A DNA stretch of 64,000 bases from Chionoecetes opilio (GCA_016584305.1 JACEEZ010003521.1:39569-103568); one strand, 5' to 3'; shown: positions 33,659 through 48,106, counted from the first letter of the stretch. The notes: generated from the letters alone by a model not told the origin. Numbers and translations: made by a program.

Positions 33659-33975
33659 CTTTGTTGATGATACTGCTTTGGTTCGTCCAAGTATTCTTGA
33701 ACTTCGGCAATAAAATTGCAGCAGCAATCAGTTCTGGATCCTCCAGCATGTCAGCAAACCGATGTCTTATTGCTGACAGAAGGCCGGTGACGAGAGGAAG
33801 GCTCAGGTCAGCAAAATTCTTAATCTTCTCCAGCTTGGTTATCAGCTGGTACATTGTGGGTAGGAGCCATCCCATGTGAGTGTGCTTCTTTGATTCAAGA
33901 ATGTCCAGGGATTGTGCTACAGGCTTCATGGCAGCGTGATACTCCTTCAGGAACTCGAGCTCTGCATGGTTTAGC
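33659..33975 (-). pseudogene. hAT transposase, exon B, right copy
   Basis: Mirror of 22,247-22,563, fully open, with a handful of substitutions (for example FADLSLPLVTGL against IADLLLPSVTRL). The acceptor CTCCAG and the donor GTAATT are both retained. Confidence 0.85.
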
Positions 33976-34253
33976 CTGGAGGGAAATTTCCATATCAATA
34001 CAAGTGCAGTATAATTTCCTTTATTATATAAATGTTCCTGAATTTCACGATCAACGGCACTAGTATCACAGCTATCATGATGAATTGAGACAAGAACAAA
34101 ATGCTACAACCCAGAACGATCAATGTACAAACACCAACATGAATTTACCGTACCGTACAATAAAATACATACACTTACTGGTCTGACCAGTTATAAAAAA
34201 CGGTACAATGATTCCACTTTGCGACGAACAAAACGACCCAAACCAAACCCCGC

Positions 34254-36090
34254 CCCCTGCAACACCACTTGTGTCACGAGGACAAGTCTTGGCCTGGACT
34301 GATACAAAGAGGTTCCTGGGTCTAGGGCAGAAACTGTTTGTCGCTTCCCAACAGTGCTTCAACGCCCTAACTGGACAAAGAAGCCTCTCCTCCACGCCCC
34401 CTACCAGGTCGGAGAGATCCTTGAGAAGGAACCCCCGAGGTAACGTGTTGGAGGTTGATGCAGTCTTAACCAGGAACTCTGGTAGGTAAGGCAGCCAGGT
34501 ATGACCCCTTTGGAATCCTACCATCAAGGAGACCACCCGGAGCTCAACCACTCCCAGGGCCATAGCAGAGGCGACCATCAAAAGTCTTCTTGGTGGGCTC
34601 CCAAGATTGTGGTGGAACAGCGGCTCACCGAGGATAAACACAGCCCTCAGGACCCCATCAAGCTTCCAATTCGGTACCAGCAGGGACCCCTCAGGAACCT
34701 CTATCTGGAAGGACCGGGGGAGGTCTCGAAGGTCCGGATTCGAGGGGATGGCCAGGTTTCCGTGCCGGAAGATTCTGTTTACCATGGAATGGGAACCTTT
34801 GAAGGCCGGCACAGACACAGACTTGACACACCACAGACACAGCAAAGTTTCCCATCTTAAGAGGAGAGGGTCTCGAAAAAGACCAGCACTCACTCCTGTC
34901 TGTACCAACTCCGGAAAACCATCCACCTATAGGGAAGACTACAGCCACGGAGGAAAATCGGCAATGCGGGCGTCACACCACCTTCGATGCCTCTGTGTCT
35001 TGTCAGATGTCAGACAGTCTCCATGCAGTTAATGTACAGATGAGATATAGGTGTAACCCTGGAAGTGAGGCTGTCAAAGAAGACATTTCTGTAGAGGAAG
35101 GCTTCTTGGGACGTTCTCCAAGAGGCCCAGCAGGTCCGGAAATCATTACTTTTGGGGCCAACAGGGAGCCATCAGCAGCATCCGCGTTCCGTGTGACTGC
35201 CGGAACTTGCTGAGCACCCTCCTTACGAGTGGAAAAGGAGGAAATGCAGACACTTCCCGGTGAAGAGAACTGGGAAGCATGGCGTCCTTGCCCAGAGTCA
35301 TAGGATCCTGAAAGGGGGTGCACAAGTTCGGCACCTTAAAGTACAGTCGAGCGGCAAACAGGCCGACTAAAGGACATGTCCACAACTTCCACTATTTGAC
35401 GCAGACCTCCCGGAGGAGATGACCTGATCGTGCTTCTGCCGTCTGTCAGGAAGTTTGCACTCCCCAAGATGTACTGAGGCATCAGCGTGACACGGTGAGT
35501 TCTGCTCACAGCAGTTTGTTAAGCTTCTTGGGTCAGCGCAAACGACCTCATGCCTCCCTCCTACAGGAGAGAGGACACCGCTGTTGTGTCATTGGAAAGG
35601 ATGCCTTCCATTTTCCCTTATAAGCAGCCGACGAACTCATGAGGGCCAGTTTGAATGCTCGGAGGTCAAGCAGGGTTATGGAACCTCCTCCCTCCTCAGT
35701 AGACCAGAGGCCTGAAGCGAGAAGATCCAGCTGTAGAGTTCCAGCCTTCGGTGGACCCGTCTGAGTACAATAGAAGAACGGGGACTAAAAACATCAAAGT
35801 CTGCCCCTGGAGGAGCTAGTCCTTCGAGGACTATCACTCGAGGTCGACCCGTGTGGAAGTGCCCAGGGGGACAAGATTGGAGTTGACCAACAGGTACAGA
35901 CACCAGTGTTGGTGAAGCTGGAACGAAAGGGATTTCAAACTCCCTTGACCACCCTGCACTATGAGGGCCAGAGATGACAGGAGTCCCAGAATGTGGAGGC
36001 AAACCAGAGCCGGGGCTGCTGACTGTGAGGTGAACTTTTTGATCAGTCGAAGGAGTCGCTTTTCTCCTTTGTGACAGGAAAGCCGTAAAC
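34254..36090 (-). pseudogene. DIRS-type RNase H / tyrosine recombinase remnant, mirror copy
   Basis: Better preserved than the left copy at the 3' half: one frame (34,120-34,926) carries the core-binding domain and the recombinase start through LFVSVQAKTCPRDTS. The upstream linker is also clearer (LRLIKKFTSQSAAPA, then LHILGLLSSLA). The same absent reverse transcriptase and the same truncation at the TIR show that both arms descend from one damaged copy. Confidence 0.8.
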
Positions 36091-36417
36091 TAGGTACACT
36101 AGGGTCCCGCATAAAACGTGTTCGCATAGAGCGTTTCCCTTATTGAACGATCGACCTAAAATATTAAAATTAAAAAATCTATTTATTATAGTTTTTTTTC
36201 AAATAAATAAAATTCTAAATTTTTTTTTAGTGTTGAGCCCCAAGTTTGGGGGAGAGGGGGCTCAACGGGGGGTGATGCTCCTGTTAGCGGTCCCCCCACC
36301 CGCTACGGTTCTATTCAATCGGTCGCTGACGTGGCATGACAATTAATCCCCGGCACCCCTACCTGTAAGGTGCCGGGTTGGGCATATCTCCATGTACATA
36401 AGTACTTACTTTGCACA

Positions 36418-37323
36418 TTAACCGGGGCAGTGCCCCCTCGCGTCGGAGATACGGGGAGCTTGCCTCCCCAGGCTGGTAAATGCCCCGGCATTGCTGGGGG
36501 GGCAACCCTCCCTGTCCCCACCGAGGTCCCTGGCTTGCACAGTTCCCCCGGGGGCATCCTTAATCGCCCGCCCTGTCATGCACTGTATAATTAATACATT
36601 ACCATCTGCTGCGTAACCTCCTGGTAGACCTGTGGTACTCAAGGGGTCCTCAAACTCTGCTGCATGTGTCTCGTAATGCCCCGGGGTCCCAGGGGGAACC
36701 CAGGGGAAGCCACAGGGGCAGGTGTCTAGCAGGGCGTCGTAGCAGCACAGAGTTTCACCTCCGCCCCTAGCCCCGCCGCTTGTCTCGCGCAATGCCCCGT
36801 GATCCCCGGGGGCCCAGGGGAGAAGCCACAGGGGCGGTTGTGTTGAAGGGACGTCGTGACACCGTAGAGTTGCACTCACCGCTCTGTGGGGCAATGCGGG
36901 GCGCTCCTTCGTCGCACCGCTGCGGCCCCGTGATCTCAGGGGCCCCGGAGAGAGGCCACAGGGGCGGGGGTTGTGTTGTAGGACGTTGTGACATCGTATA
37001 GTTGCACTTACCCCGCCCCGTGGGCAATGCGGGGCGATTCTCATAGCCCCTCTGCGGCCCCGGGATCTCAGAGGGGCCCTGACGGAACCACAGGGGCAGG
37101 TGCTCTTGCAGGACGTCGGGGCACTGTAGAGTTGAGTAGCACCTGCCCCGGGGGGACAAAGCGGAGCGGCGGACGTTGGGGCGTCGGGTAATGAAGGGCG
37201 CGGCGTGTGTTGCAGGGCACGCAGAGTGGAACTCAGCCACCTACCCGAGCGCGTGTAGAGACCTGGAAGGAATACATGCGTAAACTCGCTCGTGAATACA
37301 TGCGTAAACTCGCTCGTTGCCAC
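36418..37323 (-). repeat. GC-rich minisatellite, mirror copy with 301-codon open frame
   Basis: The translated array shows about 43-residue units with RCHDV-like and RSRGR-like words and many Pro, Arg and Gly. The left copy is interrupted, so openness is probably a by-product of GC-rich sequence and is not taken as a gene. Confidence 0.65.
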
Positions 37324-38239
37324 CCCCCCCCACCTGAAAACAATACACTATCTTCATGGGCCAGATGCCGAGAGCGAGCTAGGGTGCCCTATCCACTAGG
37401 CGCCTGTGGTACGGCAAAACGCACTCTACCGCTATTCTCAGGTCCGTAAGATGCCGCCTTAGTGGCACCGCTAAAGGCTCTGAAAAACTAAGGCATGGTC
37501 TGACCATGCTTAGTGAGCTGCTTTTGGCCTTTGATAGACATTCAGCTACTGTTTAGAAGGAAATACAGCTGTTTCAGTTCCTACAACGTAACAATTGGTG
37601 TTTACGTAATAATAGTGTTGCAAGTATGTTATGAATCGATCGGGTGGAAGACCATGTTGCCACTAGGGTGTTAATGCTTGCGATGAATGATGTGTGTTGT
37701 GTGTTGGTTGGGCGGGCGGGCGCGGGCAAGCGACTAGACCAGTGTCACCGATGGTACTCCGCCCCCTAAAATGTTGTAGCTATACAGGTATTTATCATAC
37801 TACTAGAGGATATTTTAGGCACTGAACATACCATCATCTTTACGAGACATTTATTGCATATCATGCTGTATAAAAATTACAGTAACTATACCATAATACT
37901 ATAGTGAGAGCAAAAAATGAAATCGTGTATAAACATTTTTTTTCTTTCACCTTTTTTTTATTCAACTCCTTATTCCTGTAATTTTGCTTGCATTAATGTT
38001 CACTCACAGTCTCGGAATCACCATGTTTTCCGATTTATCATGTATGTGCACGTCCCAATGCACAAATTTATAGGTGGTCAAAATCTTGCGATGAACGTCA
38101 ACTTGTGACAAAATAGATTTCGGCGGGGCCGAGCGTTGCATGCCCTTAGTGCTTGGTGTGCAGGGAGGTAGGCACAAAATTCTTGTTTCAAGTGGAGAAG
38201 TGTTCGCATTGTGATTGGTCCCGAAGCTCCTAAGCTTCG

Positions 38240-38528
38240 GGAGGCGGTAGCGGAGTGGTTAGCGTCTCCGCTCTGGCGTTTCTCGGTGACCCGAGTTCGA
38301 TCCACGAAGAAAACCCAAAACCTTTCTGCACCGTCGAGTGGCCTAAAACACCCACATCCCTTCCTATTACTCTACCTTCGATTGCGAGTGCATTGAGGAC
38401 ACAGGGGGCAGCATAGCCTCTAATCACAGGCGTCACTATAGTCCGGCCTGTGCACCACGGCAGTGAACCTCCCGAGCCCTACCATTCGAGCCTGGGTCAC
38501 CACTGGCCTACAGGCGCTATAGGCACAA
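38240..38528 (+). mobile_element. tRNA-derived SINE (best-preserved copy)
   Basis: Starts GGAGGCGGTAGCGGAGTGG (A-box TAGCGGAGTGG). The B box is CGAGTTCGATCC at about 38,303-38,314. The body ends CTACAGGCGCTATAGGCAC. The 70-nt head folds like a tRNA 5' half and T arm by eye. Confidence 0.83.
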
Positions 38529-40931
38529 TATGAATGGGAAAACAGCAGCGTGATTGGTAGTATGATTCTCGTACCACGCCCACGCCTTGGGCGTTGGAAG
38601 TGTAAGCAGGGCAAAAGCACGCTGAAATATCGACTGCACATAGGTCGAGCCGGTGGCCTTACCGGGCCGTACAAAAGCTCCTGAAGACGATACGGAGCTC
38701 TTTTTCGCCTTACTCTAGGCACTTCTCAGCATCTTCCACTGTCACTTATCACCGCTCGCTGCGAGGCACATCTGCCCACTCAAGCTAGACAAGATTCTCC
38801 TCTCTGCCTCTGTTCAAGGAGGCGAGCGAGTGTGTGTGGGAGGTAGCAGGGCAAAGTTTATATCAGTCTGACAGTTATTAATGAGTGTGAGGTGACGGCG
38901 TGAGTTGATCCCGGTTGCTGAGTGCACTCTGTTGGTCAGCAATATAGCCATGGCCTTCCCTCTTCTTCCCATCGTCCTCGTTCTTTTTTTTTCTTCTCCT
39001 CTCTTCTCTCTTCCCATTCCTCACTTTCTTCTCCTTCCTCCCGTCTCTCTCACTCCCTCTTTCTACTCTCTCCTCACTCCCTCCTACTCCTCCCCACTCT
39101 AGGATGCTCATCTTTAGAAAAAAAAACAAAAACAGCTAGTGTTAGCATTCAGGAGGTGGCCTTTGCTCTCTTCCTTATTCATCTTAATGTTTGATTAGGA
39201 ACTGTGGTGTAGGCGAAACATTGTCGCTTCTCTCTCGTCCATCCACCGTATCGAGAGACTCTACTCTTCCCTCATTCTCTTCCCCTATTCCCTTATTTAT
39301 CCTCCTCTCCTTTCCTATTCCTCGTTCCTATGTCCTTCGTGCCCTCACGTTAGAACGAATGTATCATATGGACGATCCTTTCTGACCATCAAAGTAGGGC
39401 AAATCCGAGGAGTTCTCATGTAGAGCGCCGAAATATCGTACAGACGTCAGGGTGACGTGACGTAGATGCGCATTGTGACGTCACTGTCGTCTGAGTCGCT
39501 TGCCTTTTTTCGCCAAGCCAAGCTTTTTTTGCCTCATAGACATAAAAATAAGGAAGGCTACAGGAGGCCGTGAGACCTACACAAGGTATTTCCTGTAACG
39601 TAGGTATTTCCTACCTCAGTGATGAACCCACACATAGCGCAAATTTTGGTGAGCAAGCCATCATAAGAAGCTTGCGGCAGCTTGCGTTTTTCTGTTAAAC
39701 GCGGCGACGTTTCATAAGCCGGCTTGCCCAGCTGGCGCAAACCGGGCAAAGGTGAGGAGGTGTGGCACGGCAGCAGCGTATCGCCACATAAGGTCACAAT
39801 ATCGTCAGTTAATTGTAATTTTTTGTTTTTTTGTTTTTAAAATGGCTTTCATTTGAAGGTACACTTCGTCGTTGTGGGTGGTTTGGTGTCGTCGTCGGTG
39901 TGGTTATGTTTACAAGTAATCAGCTGTGAGGGTAGCCCCTACCAGTTCTGGCGAGGCACGCAAGCGAGTCAAGCCCAGGTTTATGGCCACTTGCCCACTC
40001 AAAATTCACTCCTGACGAAACCAGAGAGTAAACGAACGTCGTCATACCCTCATGACTCGGTCCATTATCCCCTGCCAATGCGCCACAGCCTGCCCCTATC
40101 CAGTTGCACCACAGCCTGCCTCTGCGACGAGCAACAGCCTGGCCCATCCAACGAGCCTCATCCTAGCTGGCCCATCAAATAGTCCCTCCCAAGCTCCTCC
40201 AAGCCATCAGAGTTTGAGGGGTTTATGATGGACGTGGGCAGAATGCAAGCAACGCTCACTCGCTACACTCCGAACTCTGGGTCACACTGTGTCGTCACTA
40301 GTGACGAATGAGTGACCTCCCGATGCCTCGGAACCCCTCGCCCCTGGTTAACATAATCCCTATTGATTTTAAGGTAAGCAACAATATGCCTATTTCATCA
40401 TTGCTATGCATAACTTATCATTTTTATTTGTGATAGGCATGGGGTGTGTGAGTATAAATGTACGCGTGACGGTAGGGAGGACCGATCGACAATATCAATT
40501 TTTTCCATAGGTTATGTGCTTCAACATAGGCGATTCAACATAGAACGACCTCGTTTTATCGACCAATTTCTCGCTTTATGTTGGACCCTAGTGTATATCA
40601 TAAGGTAAATACAGGGTATGAAACCCAATGGGGCAGAAATCACCTTGTACACCATCACCTGCCCGGGACCCAAAATCCCAAAAGAATCCAGTGAATTGGA
40701 ATGCCAGGAAAGCGCCCACTTCCACTTCAGGAGCACTGCCGCCGTGGATGTCGGAATAGCCACAGAGGGGAGGGGAGCGGGACTGGGACCAGGGACCAGC
40801 GATAACCAAGGACGCGCCAGCACAATGCACATCGACAGCTGCAACCCGAACCACGGACCCAGAACGGCAAAGACTTGAACTGTGGTTGGTGGGATTGTAG
40901 GAATGAGTAATACCATGGGCCGGAAAATATA

Positions 40932-41770
40932 CAGGGAGGTTCTGTTTATACGAGCATTCGTGTACGAGAATCCGAGATACGAGATGTGTTAAATTAGGGT
41001 CTATTTTCAATAAGAGATGCGACAATCCAGCTTACTACCTTCAAACTGGGTGAGTAAAATTATCAGTTCAAATCTCCCCCTACCACTCCCAGTCTGGACA
41101 AAGGGGGTTGGTTGGGGACCCCAGTCAGGTCACTACCTATCAAGCCGTGACCTGAGGTAAGTACGCATCTGGCGCGGCCTGACATTTAGTGGTATTAGAC
41201 AGGTGTGCGTCTCCAACCTTGGGACTGCAGTCAGTGACGCTGAAGGGTAATTAAGCATATGGCGCAGCCTGATCCTTAGTGGGATTCGCAGGTGTGCGGC
41301 TCCAACCTTGGGACTCGCAAGCAATGACTGAAGGTAATTAATCATATGGCGCGGCCTTATCCTTAGGGGTATTTAGCCAGGTGTGCTGGCCCCAATCTTG
41401 GACCTCTACACTACCCTCTTTTGTATCACGCGGCGTCCCCCTACAGTTACAATGTCTTGGGGGGCTTGGTTATGCATGTTTGATGTTAATAATGTGCAGT
41501 AATGTTATTTGTGTGCTATTTTCCTCTTTCAGAAGCTTTTCTACAGAATATGGTAGTACAGTGTGGGTAATATAGACGCTGTGTGTTTGTTGTGTTTGCT
41601 ATAGTTTATTTTAGCTTGAAAAACACGCTTTTTTTTTTTTTTTTTTTTTTAATTGATAGTCCTGAACCAAACCTATATTTTACCATTAGTTATGTGTTTC
41701 GTTATACGAGATTTCGCTTTACGAGTATGCCAGGTGGAACCTAACTGCTCGTATCTTCGGGACCTCCCTG
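40932..41770. mobile_element. CAGGGAGG MITE with 90-bp satellite, mirror copy
   Basis: Mirror of 14,435-15,288. The 90-bp units (about 41,130-41,405) have lost several bases here. Confidence 0.83.
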
Positions 41771-42325
41771 TATCGGTACCACCCAAGGTGGCAAAACTAT
41801 ACTTGTGCCATTTTGTTTGTTGCATCAATATAAGTAAAATAATGTATGATAGCCTTTCCATGTTGGTAGCTTTACGGTATATTTTTGTGAAAAACCCATT
41901 TTCATAGGGTAATTTTTTCATATCCGTTTTTATTTATGAAACGGTGCATCGTAGGCATAAAGGGTATATTGACTAAGGATTTAGTAAATTAAATTCTACA
42001 CAGGTTTGTCTCCATGCATTTTTGCTATATATGTCATAGTTTTTGCGCAAATGAAGCCGGATGTTGAAGGCATGTTTTTCATCAAAATTGAAAAAATTGC
42101 GTTTCCCAGCCATATTTCGTTCAATAACTCTAAAACAAGTAATTTCTCGATAAAATGCCATAGAGATGAGATTGTAGGTGATGATTCATCTTTTAAATGG
42201 TACTCTTATTATTCTTCAAATTTTATATATTGACGTCTAAGAGGCTAAAAACAAAAAACTGTATATTCACAGAAATCCATATCTTGATATCATATACATC
42301 TTAAGCCTTATATATTACCAGAATA

Positions 42326-42388
42326 CAGTAAAGCCTTATAACTCGGCACTGTATAACTCGGAATTTGATATAAACTCGGCAAGGCAAA

Positions 42389-42426
<38 letters not shown>

Positions 42427-43063
42427 TTGTTTTTGTTTTTTTACACACACACACACACACACACCCCACACACACACCACACACACACACACCCCCAAAA
42501 CACACACCCCCAAATCTATGCCTATAGCGCGTGTAGGAAAGTGAGCTCCAGGGGGTGGGATGGTTAGGCCCTGGAGGCTCACTCGAGGCTGTGATGGTTG
42601 GCCCTCGCCCGTGGTGGTGCAGGCAGGATTGTTATAGTGTGACACCTGTGATTAGAGGCTCATGCCACCCCCTGTGTCCTCCCATGCACTCACAGTCGAA
42701 GGTAGAGTTAATGGACAGGGCATAGTGTTGCAGTAACTAAGTGCTCAAGTGATGTAAAATTAAGTTGTACAGGTACAGTACTGTATACAATACAGTACAG
42801 AGTTGTGATTATAGTGATTAAAGTGATACCAGTGTTAAAAATGCGACTGAGTCCCCCTAACATCTTCTACATGTTACAACAATGCTCCCCTCTCCTTGGA
42901 TTACTGCCTGTTGCTTACCCGTTCACTGGTAAGTGTAGTTTTTTTTTTTTTTTCTTTCTTTTTTTCTTATTTCCCATATCAGAGGACATTGCATAACTCG
43001 ACACATTGAATAACTCGGCAAGGGCCAGAGCCCCTATCGTGCCGAGTTATAAGGCTTTTACTG
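42326..43063. mobile_element. CAGTAAAAGCC MITE, mirror copy
   Basis: Mirror of 13,153-13,879, including the reversed SINE body (about 42,520-42,720) and the AC/GT hairpin. Confidence 0.87.
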
Positions 43064-43136
43064 TATTTACTTTGAAAGAACTGGAAAATAATGTTTTCTA
43101 GTCCATGTTCTTGTCTGTTGCAGATGGACGAGCTGA

Positions 43137-46100
43137 ATGATGGCGGACAAGGGAGCACCCTTGTACTGATCCGACTCCAAAGCGCCCGCGGCTAGAGTGC
43201 ATCATTCATTGTTCCGATGACAATGAAAACCTAATTTCACCTCAAGTAGTCGACTCCTGGAAAACTCTCCTCCGGGCATAACTCTCCTCCTCCTCAGCTC
43301 AAATACGTCGTCATGATCCCATGTTGGAGTTGGCTGAAGACACTCCCGAAGGAGAGATCCCTGCTCTCAATTACCACAGAAAATGTTGCAGCATCTTCAC
43401 GATGAAAGAAAGCACTAGATGGCATCCTTGCTCAAAAAGAGAAGGCTACCAATGGCTGTCCTGAGGATAGCAACCCTGCAAGGGCTGGTCGTGCAATCCC
43501 TAGCACCTCAAGAACATATGAAGCAGAGTGCATATTTTGATAGAAAACAAACAAGTACGCCAAACGACAGAATACTCGAGAAGTGTTGGTGAAGTGCAGA
43601 GAACTGAGAACTGATGCTAAGATCAGGAATGCTGCCACAAAGAAACTGGACAGCAGAATACTTGGCATTGTAAGCAAAGATATTGTGGCTGCTGAAGCAC
43701 ACTACCACAGGTCCTGCTATAGATTCTACACACGGGGCGAAACTTCACAGCAGAAGGGTGCTGTCAGTGCCGATGACAAAGAAGATGAACATATATATGA
43801 GGCGGCTGTTAGTCAGTCATACAGTGAGCTCTTTCATTACATCAGAATGGAGCTTTTCGGTACCCCAAAGGCCCTGATGATGACTGATGTTTACCTCTAG
43901 ACTTGTGGCATCCATGAAGAGCTTTGGTGTGGACCAAGTGCAGGACTCCACCAAAAAGCACCTGCGGCAAAGGATTGAGAAGGAGTTTGGTGGATTTCTT
44001 CACATCATCCAAGATCATAATGGCAAACTTCTCATCTATCCAGACAGCTTAACTGTGCAGGAACTTGTCAGGGAAAACCAATCTCTAAAGAAACAGTTGA
44101 AGACCCTGTCCAGAGGTGATGCCCAGGAACTCAAACAAAGGTCTGCCAAGCAACTCAGGGCTGACATCAAGACCAAAGCCAAAGATATCAACCAATCCTG
44201 GCCACCAGAGTTTAGAGTGTCAAACCTGATATCGTTCAAGAATCACTCTTGTGCTTCTTGCGCACCCTGCTCACAGGGTCCGACAACCCTTTGACAGCAT
44301 TGACAGTGTAACCCCAAGAGTTCAGCGTCTCCTGCAATCGTTTGGCCAGGACATTGTGTATGCAGGACATGTGGCAAAGCCAACCCCGCCCAAACACATT
44401 GCCCTGTCCTTCAGGTGTCAAGTCTTTGACAGGTAATGTTGAGCTGATAAGCATCCTCAACCGCCTTGGGCATTGTGTTGCGTACTCGCAGATGGAGGAG
44501 ATCGACACCGCCCTTTGCTTGCAGAAGCTGTCTGCCTCAGGAGGTTATCCCGCACTGCCAAGCAACATCTTTCCCGGTGTCTTCACAACCTTGGCTTGGG
44601 ACAACATCGACCATCTAGAAGAGACGCTGAGTGGCGAAGGTACGTCGCACAGGGTGAATGGCATTGCTGTGCAGGAAAAGCCGACAGACCTGGTCCCTGC
44701 CCAACCCAGGCCTACTGTGGCCAGAACAAAAAAGAGGAGCATTGATGCACCTACGCTGATGCTGCCAACGTACAACGCCGGGCAATGGGCAGGCCCACCC
44801 ATGAGCAAGACCGCTGAAGTTGTTGCTGACGTGGAGACCCAGCTTGCCAGGCAGAAGAATCTTGTTTGGATGCTGGGCCGCATGCTGCAAGAGAAAGACT
44901 AGTCAGTGAGCATCTGGACCGGCTTCAACATCATGACCCGAGAGGAGGGGCAGTCACCCCTGACAACGTCGGCTACCTTCCCACAATCAATGCCCCTGCC
45001 ACACAGATGTCCACAGTCAATGAGGTTCTCAAGCAGTCACTCAGCATCCATCAGTCACTGGGCCTGACGAAGATTGTCTGCGTCTTTGACCAGGCATTAT
45101 ATGCAAAGGCTGTCGAGATCAACTGGAAGCACCCTGACCAGTTCAGCAACATCATCAACAGGATGGGTGCTTTTCATACCATCTGCACTCTTCTAGCAAC
45201 CATCGGGAAGCGTTTTCAAGATGCCGGACTCCGTGATCTGTGTGTTGAGTCATTGCACAAGGCTCAGTCGCGGGCATCATGGATGGCAGGAAGTACAACC
45301 GAGCAGTACGACTGCACAAGCTGGTCTATAAAGCCCTTTTGCGCTTAGTGTGGAAGGGATTCCTGCCTTGGCTAGCAATGACAAACATCGACGACATGGT
45401 ACATCTGGAGGAGTCTCTGCGAGTCATTGACATCTTTGGGCAAGGACACTCTCAAAATGGTCTAGGGGCAGATCCTCAAGAACCCCTCTTGCACACGTAT
45501 CTTGGATCTCTTTGAGGAATACCTTGAGGTTTTCAGACGCGGCAGTGGACTCGCAAGCATTCTGGTGACCCAAACCCAGACATGGTGGAGATCCTCTTAG
45601 GCCTTATCCGTGCATCCAGAGAAGGGGACTGGCTGCTCCACCTGTCATGCATCCAAGCCATGATTCCATGGTGCTTCGCATACGATAGGGTCAACTACGC
45701 TAGGTACTTGTCATATTACTTAGCTCAGATGAGCCAGCTACCCACGACACACCCAGATGTTCACGCTGAGTTCATGGCAGGAAAATTCTCCGTGCAGCCG
45801 GGGTCGATGAACCCGTTTGGTCGCATCCCTGTGGACCAAACTATCGAAGAGACGGTGAACAAGGACACGCAGACAGCTGGGGAACAAAAGGCTTAGTCTC
45901 AAACCAGGAGCCGTCACAAAGTATTACATAACGCAGAAATACAGAAGCCGATACCTCAGACAACTCAGAGAAAAGACAGGAGGGAGCAGCTCAAAACTGA
46001 CTCATCCCGATCTTCAAACTGAAAGGAAGAAGAAGGATGAGCAGGATGTAGAGACCCTGACAGACCTGATGGAAAACAGTTGGCTCAACCCCATGTCTCC

Positions 46101-47842
46101 AGACGAGGAAGACCTAGTCAGCCTGTCCACTGGCACTGTAGTGCCTCCTGAAGTCAGCAGGGCCTGCTGAGAGCTCATACAGTAGGAGAAGCGGCATACC
46201 AAGAATTCAAGGCAAGGCTAGACGAGGACCAGCAGGAGAAATTCCACGGCAAATTGAAGAAGCAAGGCCTGAAGACTTTCGCCAAAAATCAACGTCAAAC
46301 GTAAGTCCAAGAATTCGCAGGATATTGTTCTCAAGGCGGACAGGAACTTATTCAGCCACATGATCTTGGTTGCTGAAAGCCGGCAGGTAAACATTAAGGA
46401 TGTTCTTGCCTACCCCCTAGGCCCACTGCCATGGGCATTGGCAAATACTGATGGGACGCTAAGGAAAACAAACAAGGCGGCCCTTGCCAGAGAACTGGAG
46501 AAGAATGTGTCCGCAGCAGAAGAGATCCCAACCCCATCTGCTACCATCATTGACGGGATGGGCTTGGTCCAGAAGCTGAATGGAAGCAACAAGACTTTTG
46601 GACAGGTGGCAGAGCTGGCCTTCACCAATATCCTTCATGAAGGGGGACAAAGCAAGGGGAATTGATATTGTCTTTGATGGCTACCGCTCCACCTCAATCA
46701 AACAAGCTGAACGAGTCAACCGAGGTGCCGACAACTCTCTCCAATACAAGAACCTAGCTGGCGGGCATCATGTGCAGCAGTGGAGGAAATTCCTGTCTGG
46801 ATCTTCAAACAAGACCTCCTGATCAGGTTTTTGACCCGAGGAGTGGAAACTCTCAAAGTACAGAAAGAAGTTACCAGACAGGCACTCTATGTCACCTGTG
46901 AACAAAGCTGTTTCAAGCTAACAGAAGACAAGTGGGAGGAGGTACCTGAGCTCGAGTCGACACAAGAAGAGGCTGATACCCGCCTGCTTCTCCACACGCT
47001 GCATGCAGCGAGAGATGGCTACAAGGCAGCCGTCATTTGCTCAGAGGACACTGATGTCTTCATCATTAGCCATGCACAGCACCATGGATATCTCTATCTA
47101 CCAGAAGTCTGGAACCAAGACTCGCACCCCATACGCAGATGTAGACAAGATCGGGAGAAGTCAAGGGCAGGGTGTCTGCGACAACCTGATTGGCCTGCAT
47201 GCGTTCACTGGATGTGACTCTGTAAGCTGCTTTGCCGGTAAAGGCAAGCTAATTGCACTGACGCTACTCAAGAAGGACCCGTCTAACCAGGCATTCAAGC
47301 AGCTGGGCCAATGCTGGGAATTGAGCGATGAGATCTTTGATAAGCTTTTAGCAGTTCACCTGTGCAATGTATGCTGGTAGCAGGAGCAACAAGAGCAGAA
47401 GCAGTGCCGCAGGGGGTAACAGTGTCAACGAGCTGCGCTACCAGCTCTTCTGTGCAAAGAGAAGGGAAGCAGAGTCAAGCCAGCTGCCACCATGCAGAGA
47501 CTGCCTCGTCCTACACGTCACAGAGAGCCAACTTCCAGGCTGCTATCTGGAGACGCTGTTTTAGAGCCCAAGGCCAACGTGCCAAGCCCCAGTGAGCATG
47601 GCTGGACTGAAGAAGACGGGAAGTGAACATCCTCTGGATTAGTTCGGCACCAGCACCAGAGGTGGTGTTGGAGCTACTGGCTTGCAAGTGTTCACGGGTT
47701 TGCAAGCTGCCTGACTGTGCATGCCTGGTCAATGGCCTCACATGCACTGATATGTGCAAGCTTTCCAGACCTGCCCAAGCAAGCAGTGCAGCAGCAGGAA
47801 CCCGACCTTGAGCCGGATTCTGAGGATTCAGAGGATGAGTAA
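43137..47842 (+). pseudogene. Long Cys-rich 'SEDTDV/TGCDS' protein, mirror copy
   Basis: Runs from ATG at 43,137, 13 nt after a GTCTGTTGCAG acceptor, to TAA at 47,840-47,842. It shows the same motif order: HYHRSCYRFYT (about 43,700), EEADTRLLLH (about 46,970), SEDTDVFIIS (about 47,043), HAFTGCDSV (about 47,200) and the Cys-rich end (about 47,680-47,800). It carries extra private frameshifts (a 5' insertion near 43,280-43,300, then near 43,540, 43,890, 45,460, 46,160 and 47,345) besides the TAG at 44,900-44,902 and the ESLHKA junction shared with the left arm. The shared lesions mean this element copy was dead before, or independently of, the inversion. Confidence 0.8.
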
Positions 47843-48100
47843 ACGGTACAGCAGATACATATGTTTCTGGCGCTTCTATGCATGTCTAAAGGTTCCATAT
47901 GACTCAACAAATTATTAATACAATAGTTTCAAGAATATTAGTCCTTGTTATGTTCACAAGAAGTCGCATAGAAGTACACATTCAGACTGCATTGCATATG
48001 GTAGCGACACATTTCTGTTCATTAGTACGTATTAGTGTTTTAACTTTTATGTCATTTAACCTGATGCCAGCTTATTATGTTATTGTGTGTTTTATTAGCA

Positions 48101-48106
48101 AATAAA
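48101..48106 (+). terminator. Polyadenylation signal AATAAA, mirror copy
   Basis: AATAAA in TTAGCAAATAAAACTG, 259 nt after the stop at 47,842. Confidence 0.55.

Larger units (their letters stand above)
36097..40593. mobile_element. 4.5-kb CACTAGGGTCCC element, mirror copy
   Basis: Mirror of 15,638-20,148. Both termini are readable: CACTAGGGTCCCGCATAAAA at 36,097 and, reversed, CACTAGGGTCC at 40,593, each with TA outside. Confidence 0.75.

Noticed and set aside
38240..38330. Functional tRNA gene
   Set aside because: A and B boxes are present, but the head is fused to a repeated SINE body, recurs several times and lacks a convincing acceptor stem.
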